Shown here: positions 51,180 to 63,378 of the stretch, piece by piece | Layout of the letters: the number at the start of each line of letters is the position of its first letter | How positions within the stretch are numbered: the stretch's first letter is position 1 | Assembly (NCBI GenBank): GCA_016165875.1 | Contig: JABBOT010000005.1 | Span: 20,854,520-20,918,519, forward strand | Origin: Acanthopleura granulata | Lineage: Eukaryota > Mollusca > Polyplacophora > Chitonida > Chitonidae | Direction: 5' to 3' | DNA length: 64,000 nt | Made by a program: the position numbers and the translations under genes | Notes under the pieces: generated by a model | What the model saw: only the letters and a program-made list of their open reading frames with translations | Database searches by the model: none | Told to the model about the DNA's origin: nothing

Positions 51180-53384
51180 CAGATTCTTCACTGACGCGTT
51201 CAGGGGGCTTGAAATCAATAAACAACTGAAAATATATAAAAACACCCACACGCAGCCAGCCGACTGTGTCGCTGCCATCTTGCTATTTTTGAAGTGTGCC
51301 TCAAAGTGACAGCATCACGGCACAAATAGGTCATCATGGCGTCGCTACCTCAAATCTCGAAACTCTCTCAGCATTTCTTAGCTATTCAAAAAGAACATTG
51401 AGTCCGTGAACTATGATTATTCTATATTGCCAAGAGCCTTCTATAACATATATATACATATATATATGTACATGTTCCATCGCACAAGTGTTGACCCAGA
51501 CGCCTTGGATTGCATGTGTGTGCTAAAAGTAATTAAAGTTAGAGGATGTTTGACATGGATAACGCGACACTCGGATCACTCGGCATCTCGGATCATGCCT
51601 TGCACTATGCCGTGAATTGTCACCAAACAATGTCTAACTTATACTTGTACTGCTCATAAGCTAAATATCCTAAAAGAACATCTTTAATGGCAAATACATT
51701 TCATAACATATCACTTTTGGTGCTCAAAGTTACATTTTCCCAGTATGATATCATTCCATCTTCCAAATAAACTCTGAAGCACCTGCCCCAGCACTTTCAC
51801 TTTGTTGGCTGAGGGCTGTCTCCAGACAGGGATCATCCTGTACAAACACGGTGTCATCATCCTCGTTCTCACACTGACTTTTAGTGTTTCACATTATGAT
51901 GTGATACGACTACTAGCTTAAATGAGACCCACCGCCTAATTCAGGACTCTCTCTTGTATGTAACAGTACACGCATTGCATAAGACCAACAGCTGACCATG
52001 TCGGGGATAAGTCAACAGAATTCCCAGCTGTTCATTAATGGCCACTCAGACACTGGCTGACAACTCCAGCGTTTTTCAAGCCTACCACACTATGCCGAAA
52101 ATTGATTTTCTTGTTTTTCTAGAAAAATGCTAATGACAGTCGTTGTTTACTTACACTGTTCATTTTCAAATTGCTTGTGGTGAGTGGTGGTCTGTAAAAC
52201 GTGACGTATCCGCGTACCTACTTATAGCCGACTTGTTATAGCTGGGACTAACATAACTGTTATATTAGTCCCAGATTATAGAAATATAGGAAAACCTAGA
52301 CAATTATTTGTCTCAACAACTGCTTAAGTTATCCGATTGCATTGACAATCGATATGCTTGTGCACATCTAATAGGGTTATAAATTTTGAAAACTGTATTC
52401 AAATCGGTTGGAAACCATAGAAGTTCGCCAATTATGATCAGTTATGTCACGTAATCATGCGGTTTTGAATTTTGAAAGAAAACGTACACAGGTACATACA
52501 TACAGTCTGGCGTGTTGAAGGCGAGTCTAGTTTATATTTTCTCTGATAATATAGTTTTCTTGTAACTAAATTGGAATTAAAAATTATAATGTTTCTAATG
52601 TTTGAAGAATATCCCATCGTAGAAAATTGTTATAGCTCTAAAGCTGACAATCAACGAGCCACAAAGACTATAGGCAAGCGCATGTGTCAAAACTGTTGAG
52701 TTATATTGATGAATACAAGGCCTGCAGCCCTTCAAAAATTTCAAAAATGTATATTTACTATATTAACTTTGGAGAGTTTTACAGCTACTTACTTCATACA
52801 TGTACATTGGTGGTTGGAAAGGATTTACGCCTTGTACTGAACCTGCGCATTGCTCAATTCTACAATGTTGTTCACCCCAATATTGTAATTAGTGTATTGA
52901 GGTGAGGAGGTGTTAAGTTTAAGACGACTATGAAATGTGTTCACTCTTAGTCCGAAGGCATTGCCCTGCACCCTAGCTTGAGGTATGCTCTGTAGGGATG
53001 GGCAATGGACAGACCAACGAAACGGGAATAAACCCATAGTGTTCTCTTATAAGTACAAGACACGAGCTCGAAACCCAAATAATGAATATCTTCATATGTA
53101 TACCTTGGAGAGAGCAGGGAAGTGCAGTCTATCGAAGAAATCTCATCGAAGAAGTAAATTTGCAATAAAAGTAAACTTTTACCACAGAAAAATATTTAAC
53201 TCAGCAGACTGAAAAGATTTCCACATCCCACTTATGCTAAACGCACCAGAGATACCATCTTGTTGGTCTTGTGCTAAAACAAAGCGACAAATTCGATTTG
53301 ATTACTCTACAAGCCAGTTAACCGTTAAAGCTGCCCAGACTGTTTGTAAGACACATACAATACGCAGAGAGAGCCCTTGTTTAT

Positions 53385-53880
53385 TTTGTTGTCTTGGTCT
53401 GTTTATTTCAGTTAATTTATTTTGATTTGTTTATTTAATTACCTTGCCTTGATTTGTTGACTTATTTGCCTTGCCTTGATTTGTTTATTTATTTGTCTTG
53501 CCTTGATTTTTTTATTTAATTGCCTTGATTTCTTTATTTCAGTTGATTTACCTTTATTTTTTTTAGTTGTATTGCCTCGAATTGTTGTCGACATGCCGCG
53601 CTTTGTTGTGTTTTTATTGCGTGATTTGATGTGTTTCATTCCTCGATTTGTTGTGTTTTACCGCCCCCATTTGTTGCTTTATTGCCCCGATTTTTTCCTT
53701 TCCTTGCCCCGATTTTTTGTCCTTTCTTTGCTCCCATTCCTTCCCTTCTTTGACGTGATTTTTCTTCCTTTGCCATGAATTTTTTTTCTTCCCTGCGATT
53801 TGTTATTTAGTTTCTTTGTCGTTCAGTTGCCTTGTCCTTCAGCTGCCTTGTCCTTCAGTTGCCTTGATTTGCCTTAGTGT
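53385..53880. repeat. Degenerate ttgccttgatttgttta minisatellite
   Basis: Many units of about 22-27 bp built on ccttgatttgtttattt, drifting to ccccgattttttg and finally ccttcagttgccttg. Confidence 0.75.
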
Positions 53881-54069
53881 AGTTAGTTTATATTGCACCT
53901 AACCGAAATAACACAACATAACAATCAACTATTCCCCTTAACCCAACAGCACGAGCCTCTGAAAAAGTAAATGACGAAGAGCCGAAAAAGGTAAAAGAGG
54001 AACCGCTAAATAAAAGACTTCCAGTCCTTGACATAGCTAACCACCCCTACTCCCCCCCTCCACACATTT

Positions 54070-54460
54070 AACATTGCACATATCATTCTTTGTTTGTTGT
54101 CTAGCTACTTCAGTAGTCATTGATTGATACTTGTTTAGCCACTTCGATTGCCATTGCTTGTTTCTTATTTATCTTCTTTGATTGTCATTGCTTGCAACTT
54201 GTTTAGTCACATCCGTTGCCATTTCTTGTTACTTGCTCAGCTAGTTCGATTGCCATTGCTTATAACTTGTTTAGCCACTTCGATTGCCATTGCTCGTTAC
54301 TTTTTTCACTTAACATTGCACATACCATTTTTTGTTTGTTATTTACCTACTTCAATAGTCATTGATTGATACTGGTTTAGCCACTTCCATTGCCATTTCT
54401 TGTTACCTGTTTAGCTAGTTCGATTGCCATTGTTTGTTACTTGTTTAGTTAATTTGATTG
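54070..54460. repeat. ~34-bp minisatellite with a ~245-bp repeat of the whole block
   Basis: Units of ttgtttagccacttcgattg, then ccattgcttgttac. The leading stretch taacattgcacatatcatt, then cttcagtagtcattgattga, recurs about 245 bp later in slightly changed form, so the block itself was duplicated. Confidence 0.75.
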
Positions 54461-55399
54461 CAACAGAGAAGAGGAAAAAGACCCATGAGATGATTGAAAC
54501 AGAGGAGATGAAAAAGGAGACCCATGGGAACGGAACAATAACCAACCAAATCAGGACCGCAAAAAAGACTTTCTAATCATAGGACTCTCTCTTGCTTCAA
54601 ACAAGTGGTTGAGACGTCCCATCCTAACTGCCCAAATATACTTGTCGCACTTGTTACAGGCACAGGTTTCCAGTACGCTGGTTTTTCTTGGATGGCGTCC
54701 GGTATAAGTGGCGGGAGCACTAGAACTGCACGTCACAGGGGAGGAAGCAAGGGAATTACTGTAGAAATCTATATCATTAATGGAACAAAAGCATCTCTGT
54801 TCATTTTTGTTTGTATAAATTTGTGTAAATCAGTTAATCTCTGCTGTTTTCCTGCCCTTCAATGTGAAGATCTGTGTTTCATATTTATCACGGGATATGC
54901 AGCAAATGTTTGAAAAACATCACTTGAAGTTGTTGAACCCAATGAAATAAATGTCCTCATAGACAATGTTTTTCAGTCTGAGGATTGGTTTTCATTATAT
55001 TCCAACTTTTACTTAGCTTCATAGCAGTATATACACAATATTAATCTGGTTAGGTCTGGCATTTGGTTTTAGTCATTTCAACATCTCTGGATCAAATCGT
55101 AGTTCCAGCTAGGTTATACACATATTACACACTGGTATATACCTATTTCTATAACTGCCAACGCATTTGCAAGCAGACGGTAACCAGATTATAACCAACG
55201 GGTCAAACTGTTCAAACATAATACCAGGATAAAAATTACATGTTAAATTGGACATTTTGCATTCATGTATGTTACAAAAAATCACATGTATGGAAATGCC
55301 CAGGACCCAGTTTCACGAAGCGTCTCCGACTTCCGGTCAAAAAGATACGGACAAAATGAAAGATCACTCAAAATTGAAGTTGTGATGAGAGAACAGAGG

Positions 55400-55545
55400 A
55401 TGAAAAACTGTGTAAAAATACCTTCAATTTTTTTTAGATTGAAGTGACGTCATTGTTCTTCAGCCTGTTCAATGTGGTTCATGAAGTCCATCATACAATC
55501 AAAAATTTTGACTGCGTTTAACTTGGTGAAAAATTTGTAGAACTT
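55400..55545. mobile_element. Family C element, diverged or partial copy
   Basis: Carries the same internal block (gtgtaaaaataccttcaa) and the same right end (atcatacaatcaaaaat, gcgtttaacttggtgaaaaa) as the element at 6655. The inverted-repeat partner is decayed. Confidence 0.55.
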
Positions 55546-55669
55546 TTAAAATCTTTGAAGTACAAAATACAAAAGCATAGAAACTCCGAAAAAAGAAGAA
55601 ATGTAACGCATGGTTGACGTTCTCAATATTTCGACTAAGTTTTACTTGTCATCTTCAGGATATGACCCA

Positions 55670-55739
55670 AACTGGGATTGACGCTGGATCTCCCGCCCTC
55701 GAGGCGTATGCTCTAACCACTAGACCATAGACCATCCAG
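55670..55739 (-). other. tRNA-like relic
   Basis: On the minus strand tggtctagtggttagagcat gives a clear A box, and gatccagcgtcaatcccag a B-box-like end. Anticodon-loop-like cctcgag. Likely a SINE head, since unrelated sequence replaces a proper acceptor stem. Confidence 0.5.
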
Positions 55740-56744
55740 GCGGTGTGATGTCTAATAGAAAAACCAGTGCTAGGACGATGATCAGCAGCTTTGCAACGAA
55801 GTGAAAACCAGCCCTGACATTGAGGCGACAATAAATCAGCCAGAGAAAACAGTATAAACTGTTGTTTACTGTTTTAAGCGTTTTTAAATGTCCTGTTGTT
55901 AACTCGTTGACAAATGATAGAAATTAAAGCCGCATATTCGCCAATGGGTACCAGCCTTTATGAAGTATTGGCTGCACTTCTCCATTGTCGCAGTTCGGTT
56001 CCTAATGGTGGTTCAACGCACTACGTACAGGGCATGGGAGGAGTGAAGGGGGACGGATTATCTAAGATTGGTACAGCGGGAGGAGAGCCAAAAATTTGAG
56101 CGCACGTACGTTAAGGACGGTCCCGTATGTAAATAAAGAAAATTTCGTTCAGAAGAGGAAAGGCTCATGACAACATGTATACAGAAACCACAAATGCTTC
56201 AATGTAGGTTGAATACAAAACCTCTGTCTAAATTCCAAGCCATTTTTAAACCCTGACTGCAGATGCAATGTCATGTCGACATCAAATCCTAAAATGTACG
56301 AAATGTGCATGCATAATTCACAACACTGTTGGCAAATTTACCTGCTCTGCACTAGTGGTATGCATTCTCCCAGGTCCCGGCTGATGTATTTTATACATGT
56401 ACAGGGAGTGAATGTGACACAAAACACCTCCACAATGTTAAAAAAAAATTCTCATTTTGAGAAAGCACATTTTACTGGACATCAGTATTCGCTGTATCAT
56501 GGCACAGTGATTAACAGAAAACGTCGTCAGACTTGGGAGCGGGTGGTCAAAATACACAGTAATATTGTTCTGTTTAAATTTCAATAGTGAAGCTATTTGT
56601 CAAATACAGTGTTGACAATATAGCACAGAAAAGGGTATCAGCTTAAATTTTTAAGCCATGTGACTTGGTTTTATCTCTACTGGTCGGTGATGTAAGTATG
56701 TATGTTATGCAAGTCTGCATGTTTGTTCGGAGTCTGGTAACTTT

Positions 56745-57150
56745 TCCTTCAAAACGCTACTCCTCCTACAGTTTTTGTCCGATTTCAACTTTGTTGAAGT
56801 GAAGACTACATCAAGATACATGATTCCTAGTATCGATTTTTAATTCCAATGATTGGCTGGCCATCACTGTGTGTGTTCATCCAGTATATGTTAACATATC
56901 TTTTAGAAACTGTTACTCCTCTACAGGATTTGTCCGATTTAAATGAAAATTGGTTTCAGTCTAGACTTAAATCGTAGTGTTGATTTTCCATTTTGATGAT
57001 CGGTTGTTCCCCTGTCTGTCTGTTCATATAGCATATGTTAACATTTCTTTCAAAATGCTACTGATTACTGTTGCAGTTTTTTTCTCAAATCTAACAAAAC
57101 TTGGTACAAGTGAATCAAGATACCTATTTTGTAGTATTAATTTTCAATTC
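56745..57150. repeat. ~150-155-bp tandem repeat, three copies
   Basis: The stretch ctacagtttttgtccgattt recurs with changes at about 56771, 56926 and 57076. Between them catatgttaacat and gattggctgg/gatcggttg recur in register. Confidence 0.7.
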
Positions 57151-57478
57151 TGATTGTCCATTGTACGTTATACACAAATAATTTTTGTGATCGACTCAGT
57201 GATAATTTTGTCCCAACCAGAAGAGCTACTGTCTCATCACAGACTCTGGTTTAAAACCCTCTGCTCGGGTGGTAGAGAACGCGTCAACGTATTTAACATA
57301 ATGATGCCAAAAACACGACACGGTTGCACACAGGTATATTAGATACCCTAATGTTACTGACTGAAAAATGAAGACAGGTAAAACTGTTGTCCCTGATGAC
57401 TTGTGGAGACTTCAAATTATCACTTTTGTTACTAGATGGCCCAGTGAGTGAGACATCTCCAGAAACCGTTCAGATTAT

Positions 57479-58421
57479 TAGGGGTTCAAGCCGTTCAGGC
57501 ATGAATCCCTTTTGTTTTCGTTCAGATTATTATTATTATTGTCAGGAAATCTGTCCCCCGTTTTTTGAGAAAACGACATATCACACAGTTATAGAACATC
57601 AGTATGTGTGTCGTACATACCTGAAGTTTTGCACCTAAGCTTTTGGAAACTTTTGGTCATTTGACTTGGCGGCCATATTGGATTTTGGTAAGAAGTTTTA
57701 AAAATCTTCTTCTTAAAAACACCTGAACAGACTATTCTCAGTCTTAGTATGTAGTATTGCCAAGGGTGTGCACTTTAAGTTTCAAAAAGGAAAGATTGAT
57801 AGGTGAAAAATTCTAGAAGCTCGCTACTCGGTAAATATGCGACCAAAAATCACGTTCTTTTTTTCAAAATATTTTCTTAACTGTTAAGTTAAATTTTGGA
57901 AAACCAGAGGTCACGTCATCAAAACCGAAAGTGGGTGTATCTCCATACCCAATGAAGCCAGAGACGTAGTTTTAAGGCCTAACCTTTTACCCAAGGCATG
58001 GAGACAAATTTTACGTAACCGGAAATGACGTCAGCAAACCGGAAGTAGTACTTATCCCCCGCCTCCAAAATCACCATAAGTTTCAAAGTTGAAAAACTTC
58101 TAGGGCTAAAATGGCATTTCAAATTGGAGTCTTCTAAATACGCTACCCGACGTAGTTTGACGTCCTGGTCACGAATCTGGTCTCATTCCTTTCCTACGAT
58201 GCATGCTGTTGCCGTAAATTGCGATCAATGTGCGAAAAAGCGCAATTTCCCCCGTATTTGCAGGAAACCAGAATGAAAACTGTTAGAGAGGTAAACCTGA
58301 AAAGCACGGAGTGCAAAGCGCTGCACATCCACTGTATATGTACTGATGTAAAGAAAGAAACGTTGCACTTATACAAACCGTACTAGCTTGAACCCCGGCA
58401 TCGCTGTCCCTGACGGCTTTA
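57479..58421. mobile_element. Family D element with inverted ends, copy 2
   Basis: Same ends and block order as 46805-47431 (ggcggccatattggat, then gctgcacatccactgtatat), but about 300 bp longer. The added middle includes gaccggaagt-like segments absent from copy 1. No open frame of note. Confidence 0.65.
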
Positions 58422-59389
58422 TTTTTTACCTTATTTTGTTAATTTCAGTTACACGGGTTATTTGCTACTGGAAGCAAACTTGTACGGGCAAACCTATACA
58501 TATAACTATAGTGAGTGTATCTGCTATGTGATTTTCCCATTCTGTTATTTTATACACTTGGTGGAAATGCTTTAAAGCCATGAAACCATTAATGTTTAAA
58601 GGTAAAGTATCTATTTATTACATCTAATCGGTCTAAGTAATTGGAAGATTTCTTTACCGTTTAATGGTAATGGTTTACGATAAAGGATTTCAAGCACAAG
58701 GGCTGAGTTGTCAAGAGTAAATAGTTTATTGTAAGACCACTGTAGACTAGTCATGTCAATAATGTTCACATGCAATTAATATTCAGAAAAACGCCAGTAA
58801 AATACAAATTCCGTTGAACTTGTATCTTGGGCAGTTCATTGAGCCTGGTCTGGTGAGTTTACATGTGGATTGTAGTTTTTGTGACTGGAAATACAGTAAT
58901 ATCATGAAAATTAATTACCATGGTGTTCTGTTATCACTTATAAATTAGAACCTTTGTTTCAACCCTTTGAAGCATTTGTTGGCATATTCGGTAACACTGG
59001 GATGGCAATCACAACCAGTAATGTTTTACAGGTTCTCTCATAAATCAGGGAATACGAACGTCACGTATATAAGATGACTTAAATGTCAAGATTACCGACA
59101 AAAAAAGTTGACGAAAATATGCTCTCTGTGGAAATATCTTCTAGAGCCTAAACCACAAGGCTATCCTTCTGGGTTTGATCGTGCGCAGTGGTACAACCCC
59201 CGCAAGGGGCCATTACCATACAATACTTTGTAAGAAAACAGCATGGTACAAAGTAGATGACTTAAAACATAAATGCCCATACACTGGCCATTGTATTATA
59301 AATTATGACAAGTTAAAAGAATGTTATACAGCAGCATTTAGGTGAGGTTCTCCGAGAATTATATTATATGTTCATTTTAATCTGTTTAA

Positions 59390-59450
59390 TATTCTTGAGT
59401 ACGACTTACAACACCAATCAAATAAATAAATAAATAAATAAATAAATAAA
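59390..59450 (+). mobile_element. SINE family A, 3' end with long (AAAT)n tail
   Basis: attcttgagtacgacttaca, then about seven AAAT units. The body is missing. Confidence 0.65.
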
Positions 59451-59669
59451 TGTAATCTGTTTAGATGTATTGGTTGACAGGTGTTGGTTGTAACTGTACG
59501 GTGAACAGTATAGTACTATACGAATAACGACGCACTCGATGCATCAGTTTGATTCAACTAAGTTTAAAATATTCCTGTTTTTTTATTTAACAGGTCACTA
59601 GGGTCCAGCCATCCTTTCTCAAAACCGCAACAGACCAGCCGTACTCCAAAACAATACACCAAACAATCA

Positions 59670-59917
59670 CTGAGTTAGGATTCTGTCTGATTGGGTTAGG
59701 ATTCTATCTGGCTGGACTAGGATTCTGTCTGACTGGACTAGGATGCTGGGAAGAAAACAAGCCATCATAATATCAGATTATTATATTGATTTCCCATGTC
59801 CAAATCAGGCTGGGACACGAGTTGCCTGACTGGGTTAGGATCCTGCCGGACTGGATTAATAGGATGCTGCCTGACTGGATGCGATTCTACCTGACTGGGT
59901 TAGGATGCTGCCTGGCT
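59670..59917. repeat. ~24-bp minisatellite (gactgggttaggattctgtc units)
   Basis: Two arrays of ctgactggactaggattctg-type units, split by about 60 bp at 59755-59815. Confidence 0.7.
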
Positions 59918-60031
59918 ATTTATTTATTTATTTCATTGGTGTTTTTTTCACTTATACGACGGCGGCCAGCGTCATGGTGGGAGGAAACTGGAGAGAACCC
60001 AGGGGAAACCCACGACCATCTCCAGCTTGTC
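59918..60031 (-). mobile_element. SINE family A, 3' half
   Basis: Reverse copy: tail, cacttatacgacggcggcca, and the gtgggaggaaactgg body. The head is missing. Inserted at the end of a 24-bp minisatellite. Confidence 0.75.
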
Positions 60032-61874
60032 CGTCTTTTCTTTCAATAGTAATAACTTTTCCACTGTCTGACTTTATGCTTAAAATGGCAGTGCAGGGGC
60101 GGAGGTCACAGATCAGTAATGAAACTTATTAATAGATATCCTTTTGATACATTGGTGCTGAGGATGTTAAAAGAATGAAAGTTTAGTTTTCCACCCAATA
60201 ATGTAATAATACCATTTCATTCCAGTGTCAATTAGTAAGATGTCTCTATAAAATATATTGCGTTTATTTTCTATTTATTTATATATGAGGGGGAATGTCC
60301 ATAGGGGTAAATGTTCGCGCTCAGATACGATTGCAAGGCAGTAAAATCTCTGATGTCAAACACTTTACAATGGGAAGGTTACAGCTGATTGGTCCTAGAT
60401 GGGCTCAGCAGAGGAAGGTTTCCGCATTATTCCTGTATTCTTACTACTATCGTCTTAAAACCATGCGTGTTTAATTAGTGGAATGACAGGCATGCTATTT
60501 TTTTAAATATCATTAGACTCGATCATATTTGTGAATCAACTTACACTGAAGTAAAACTTGTTTCATACCACCAAGTTCGTTTTAATAGTCAGGTAATTGC
60601 TTTAGACACATTACAGTACACAATGGGTGTCCAACATTTGCCGCACAGTAATTACTTGGCATGGGTCATTACATAACTTGACTGATTGGTGAAGGACTCA
60701 ACTTTATGCTCACTTACATAAGGGAGGTTATTCGTGTTAAGAGAGGTGTGGGAAGTAAAAAAGAGATTTTTGCAGCCGTTTCAGGGTATCAACACTTGAA
60801 CATCTATGCGTATACTATACACTAGCGTGAAAGCAAGTTATTACGGAACACAGCCATGCATATGTTATCTGAAAAGGATCTGAGATTTTGGAGATCCAGG
60901 CGATACAAGGGATTACCGCAGCCATCAAGCGATCGCTAACTGCCTTCCACGAGAACGGTAGTTTTCGGTCTGATGCAGTACCTCTCAGTATATTAACACG
61001 CCTACAGACGCAGATCGTGTCGGAATAACATCCATTTACATAATATATCTGTGTCTTTCCTTGACAAACCTCAAAAGCTTCGTAATTACTGTAACCAGCT
61101 CAGGAAGGAACCTTTTACAACACACGGGGTGTGGTTTGCCTGTGTGTTGTGGATAGATCACGTGTGACCTATTTACAGCAGTTGTATTTACGCAGGATTT
61201 GGTGGCAACAGTACATGAATATTCAGTGCAAAATGCGCCCCATGGTGGTTGAAATAGGTATCTGTGAGAGGCATCGGGGTAACGATCCAGTGCGGACCTA
61301 GAATTCTCTGCTGCGCGCACTATGTAAGAGCAGTAATATCAGCTGACCGCATCACATGCGCAGCGAAGCTAACTAAAATTTCATTTCATTATCAACAGCA
61401 TTTATATGACAGATTTGGTCTTTTGATTTTAGTCGAATAAATGCCGTCGTTGGAAAAACACGAGACGCCAGTTAAGAAACAAGTTCATCAACTTTCGGGA
61501 TGACATAATTGTGTGGTAGAGGTTATCAGTTTGTTTCTCTGAGAGCAGGAGTTCCGATTAAAACACCACTCACTTCCCCAAGGGGACACAATTCTGGTCG
61601 CTTCCGGTGTATGCGTTTCTAATAACAACAACATCGATCGGTGCAAATTGTTTTCCATCTAATATTAGCAAGATGTTCCCGATCAGTGTATGATAGTTGT
61701 TGCTGTGAAACTGTGTTAGTAGTTTGAAGTGTTGTTTGATGTGCTGATGCGTAAGGCAGGTGATTTTGTGACTTGTGTGAAACCTGCCGAAAACGACAAC
61801 AACAACATATCACCTTACTGAGTATGTACGTCGATTGTAAGTACATTTGATCGGGCAATTTCCAAGAGGTATAC

Positions 61875-63206
61875 ATGGCGTTGACAGTGAATGTGGCGGA
61901 TGGTGATGATTTTTTTCAGTCAGATCCTCTGAACTTAGAAGAGATCAACTTTTCCTGTGTCACTGGTGGGAATGATGCTTACGACGACGAATTTGACTGC
62001 GGAGACAACATATTTCAGAAGATTGAAGATCCTGGACAAGGAAATGGCACCAGTGAATTAAATAAGTGTGGACTGAGTGCAGGTCGTCAAATTGATCCGG
62101 TGGGTGAGAGACAGGTGCACACAGAACTCCAACCTGAAGAGAAAAAAGCAGATGAGCAGTGTGAACCAGCAGTCACTAAAAATGATTTATATGTAGGTCT
62201 ACATGCAGTGGAGCAAACAGTTATTGATCAACCTCAGAGCCCAGATGTTGATCAGATATGCGTTGGCTTTGGGTCACGTGACGGTCACGTCAGCGAACGG
62301 GACAATGTTCCATCTGAGTTGATCGCTGCTCAAGCAGAATGGGATCGGGTGGAATGTATCGAGGCTGGCTATGCTGACCCATCTCAGCCAGGACTGACCA
62401 AGGAGATTAACACAACATCAGCGATAACATTTAGTGAAGCTTTACAACATTTTCAGACATCTGACTTGAGTCATCTAAAACCTGAAATCACCACATCAGT
62501 GCATCGCACAGGGTTTAGTGCATTGCGTCACTTCTTGTTTGGGCCTCCAGCGCTCAGCAAAGAGTTGGTGACAGAGAAAGAATTGGCATTTTGTATAGCG
62601 GCTTCAGGTTTTGACAATAACAACGATGTTCACATCAGAGTGCTTCAGACAGTATTCAGGACTTTAACAGGCTCGAAGTTTGATTGCCCTCGATATGGCA
62701 GTCATTTTGAAGAAATTGGTTTCCAAGGTAATGACCCTGCCACTGACCTTCGTGGCGGGGGACTTCTGGGATTGATGCACATCGTTCATCTTTTGACAGA
62801 CCAGCAAACGCTGCCCCTGGCTAGAGACATATATAAGCTGTCAATGGACGAAATGCAGAACTTTCCTTTTTGTTTAATGGGAATAAACATATCACGGATA
62901 ACTCTGCAGGCAGTTCGAGAAGGATGCTTGAATAAAGAGTGCAACAGGAGAAAGCAAGTGGTTGCTGTTATGAATGATTTTTATGTTGGAACCTACATGC
63001 ACTTATATGAGATATGGAAGTATCAGCACAAAACCATAGGGGATTCAGGATTTGTTCTGAAAGATGTGGAACTCTTTGCCAAGAAAAACCCAAAGTGTAT
63101 ACTGAAGAAGCTGGACACATACTTAGCTAAACAGAAACATAACTCTGCAACCTCGTCAAGTCTTACAGGGAGTGGTGACAAAGTGGTGATAGATAAGCTG
63201 TCATAA
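61875..63206 (+). CDS. ELMOD3: ELMOD3, ELMO domain-containing protein 3, single-exon
   Basis: Intact 443-residue reading frame without introns. Residues 1-180 are acidic, poorly conserved and probably disordered. Residues 186-225 hold the ELMOD3-typical EALQHFQTSDLSHL and GFSALRHFLFGPP blocks. The ELMO domain follows at about 236-412. Its core IGFQGNDPATDLRGGGLLGL is residues 281-300; Arg293 sits where ELMOD proteins carry the arginine needed for GAP activity on ARL2/ARF-type GTPases (family knowledge). FPFCLMGINI (330-339) and GDSGFVLKDVELFAKK (389-404) match ELMOD3 rather than ELMOD1/2. An in-frame TGA at 61848 lies before this ATG, so the start is well placed. The usual ELMOD3 length is about 380-390 aa; the extra length is N-terminal. 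The vertebrate gene has several introns, so the single exon is odd: either a retrocopy that stayed functional or lineage intron loss. No poly(A) tract or target-site duplication was obvious. Confidence 0.95.
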   Translation: MALTVNVADGDDFFQSDPLNLEEINFSCVTGGNDAYDDEFDCGDNIFQKIEDPGQGNGTSELNKCGLSAGRQIDPVGERQVHTELQPEEKKADEQCEPAVTKNDLYVGLHAVEQTVIDQPQSPDVDQICVGFGSRDGHVSERDNVPSELIAAQAEWDRVECIEAGYADPSQPGLTKEINTTSAITFSEALQHFQTSDLSHLKPEITTSVHRTGFSALRHFLFGPPALSKELVTEKELAFCIAASGFDNNNDVHIRVLQTVFRTLTGSKFDCPRYGSHFEEIGFQGNDPATDLRGGGLLGLMHIVHLLTDQQTLPLARDIYKLSMDEMQNFPFCLMGINISRITLQAVREGCLNKECNRRKQVVAVMNDFYVGTYMHLYEIWKYQHKTIGDSGFVLKDVELFAKKNPKCILKKLDTYLAKQKHNSATSSSLTGSGDKVVIDKLS

Positions 63207-63372
63207 AATTGGGCACCACATGAGATACGAAATGAAATCCCTATAATGCATTATTACTTACAACTTAGTAATCAAACTTGCCATTGATACAGCATACAGG
63301 GTTTGCTGTACATCATTGTACACAGTGACAGATGCATGTACAAAGTTAATCTCAAGTGGAATTTAATATGAA

Positions 63373-63378
63373 ATTAAA
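63373..63378 (+). terminator. Candidate ELMOD3 polyadenylation signal (ATTAAA)
   Basis: ATTAAA about 165 bp after the ELMOD3 stop codon, in A/T-rich sequence. No AATAAA lies closer. Placement is by motif only. Confidence 0.35.

Larger units (their letters stand above)
47432..61874. other. Intergenic region before ELMOD3
   Basis: Repeats as listed make up much of it. No spliced gene could be assembled on either strand. The last 500 bp before ELMOD3 include a CpG-containing stretch (cgcatcacatgcgcagcgaa near 61350) that may be promoter. Confidence 0.5.

Noticed and set aside
54605..54913. A 102-codon plus-strand frame
   Set aside because: Cysteine/phenylalanine-rich tail, no family resemblance, no splice or promoter context.
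55670..55739. A functional tRNA gene
   Set aside because: A and B boxes are present but the acceptor and anticodon stems do not pair properly; a SINE head or relic is more likely.
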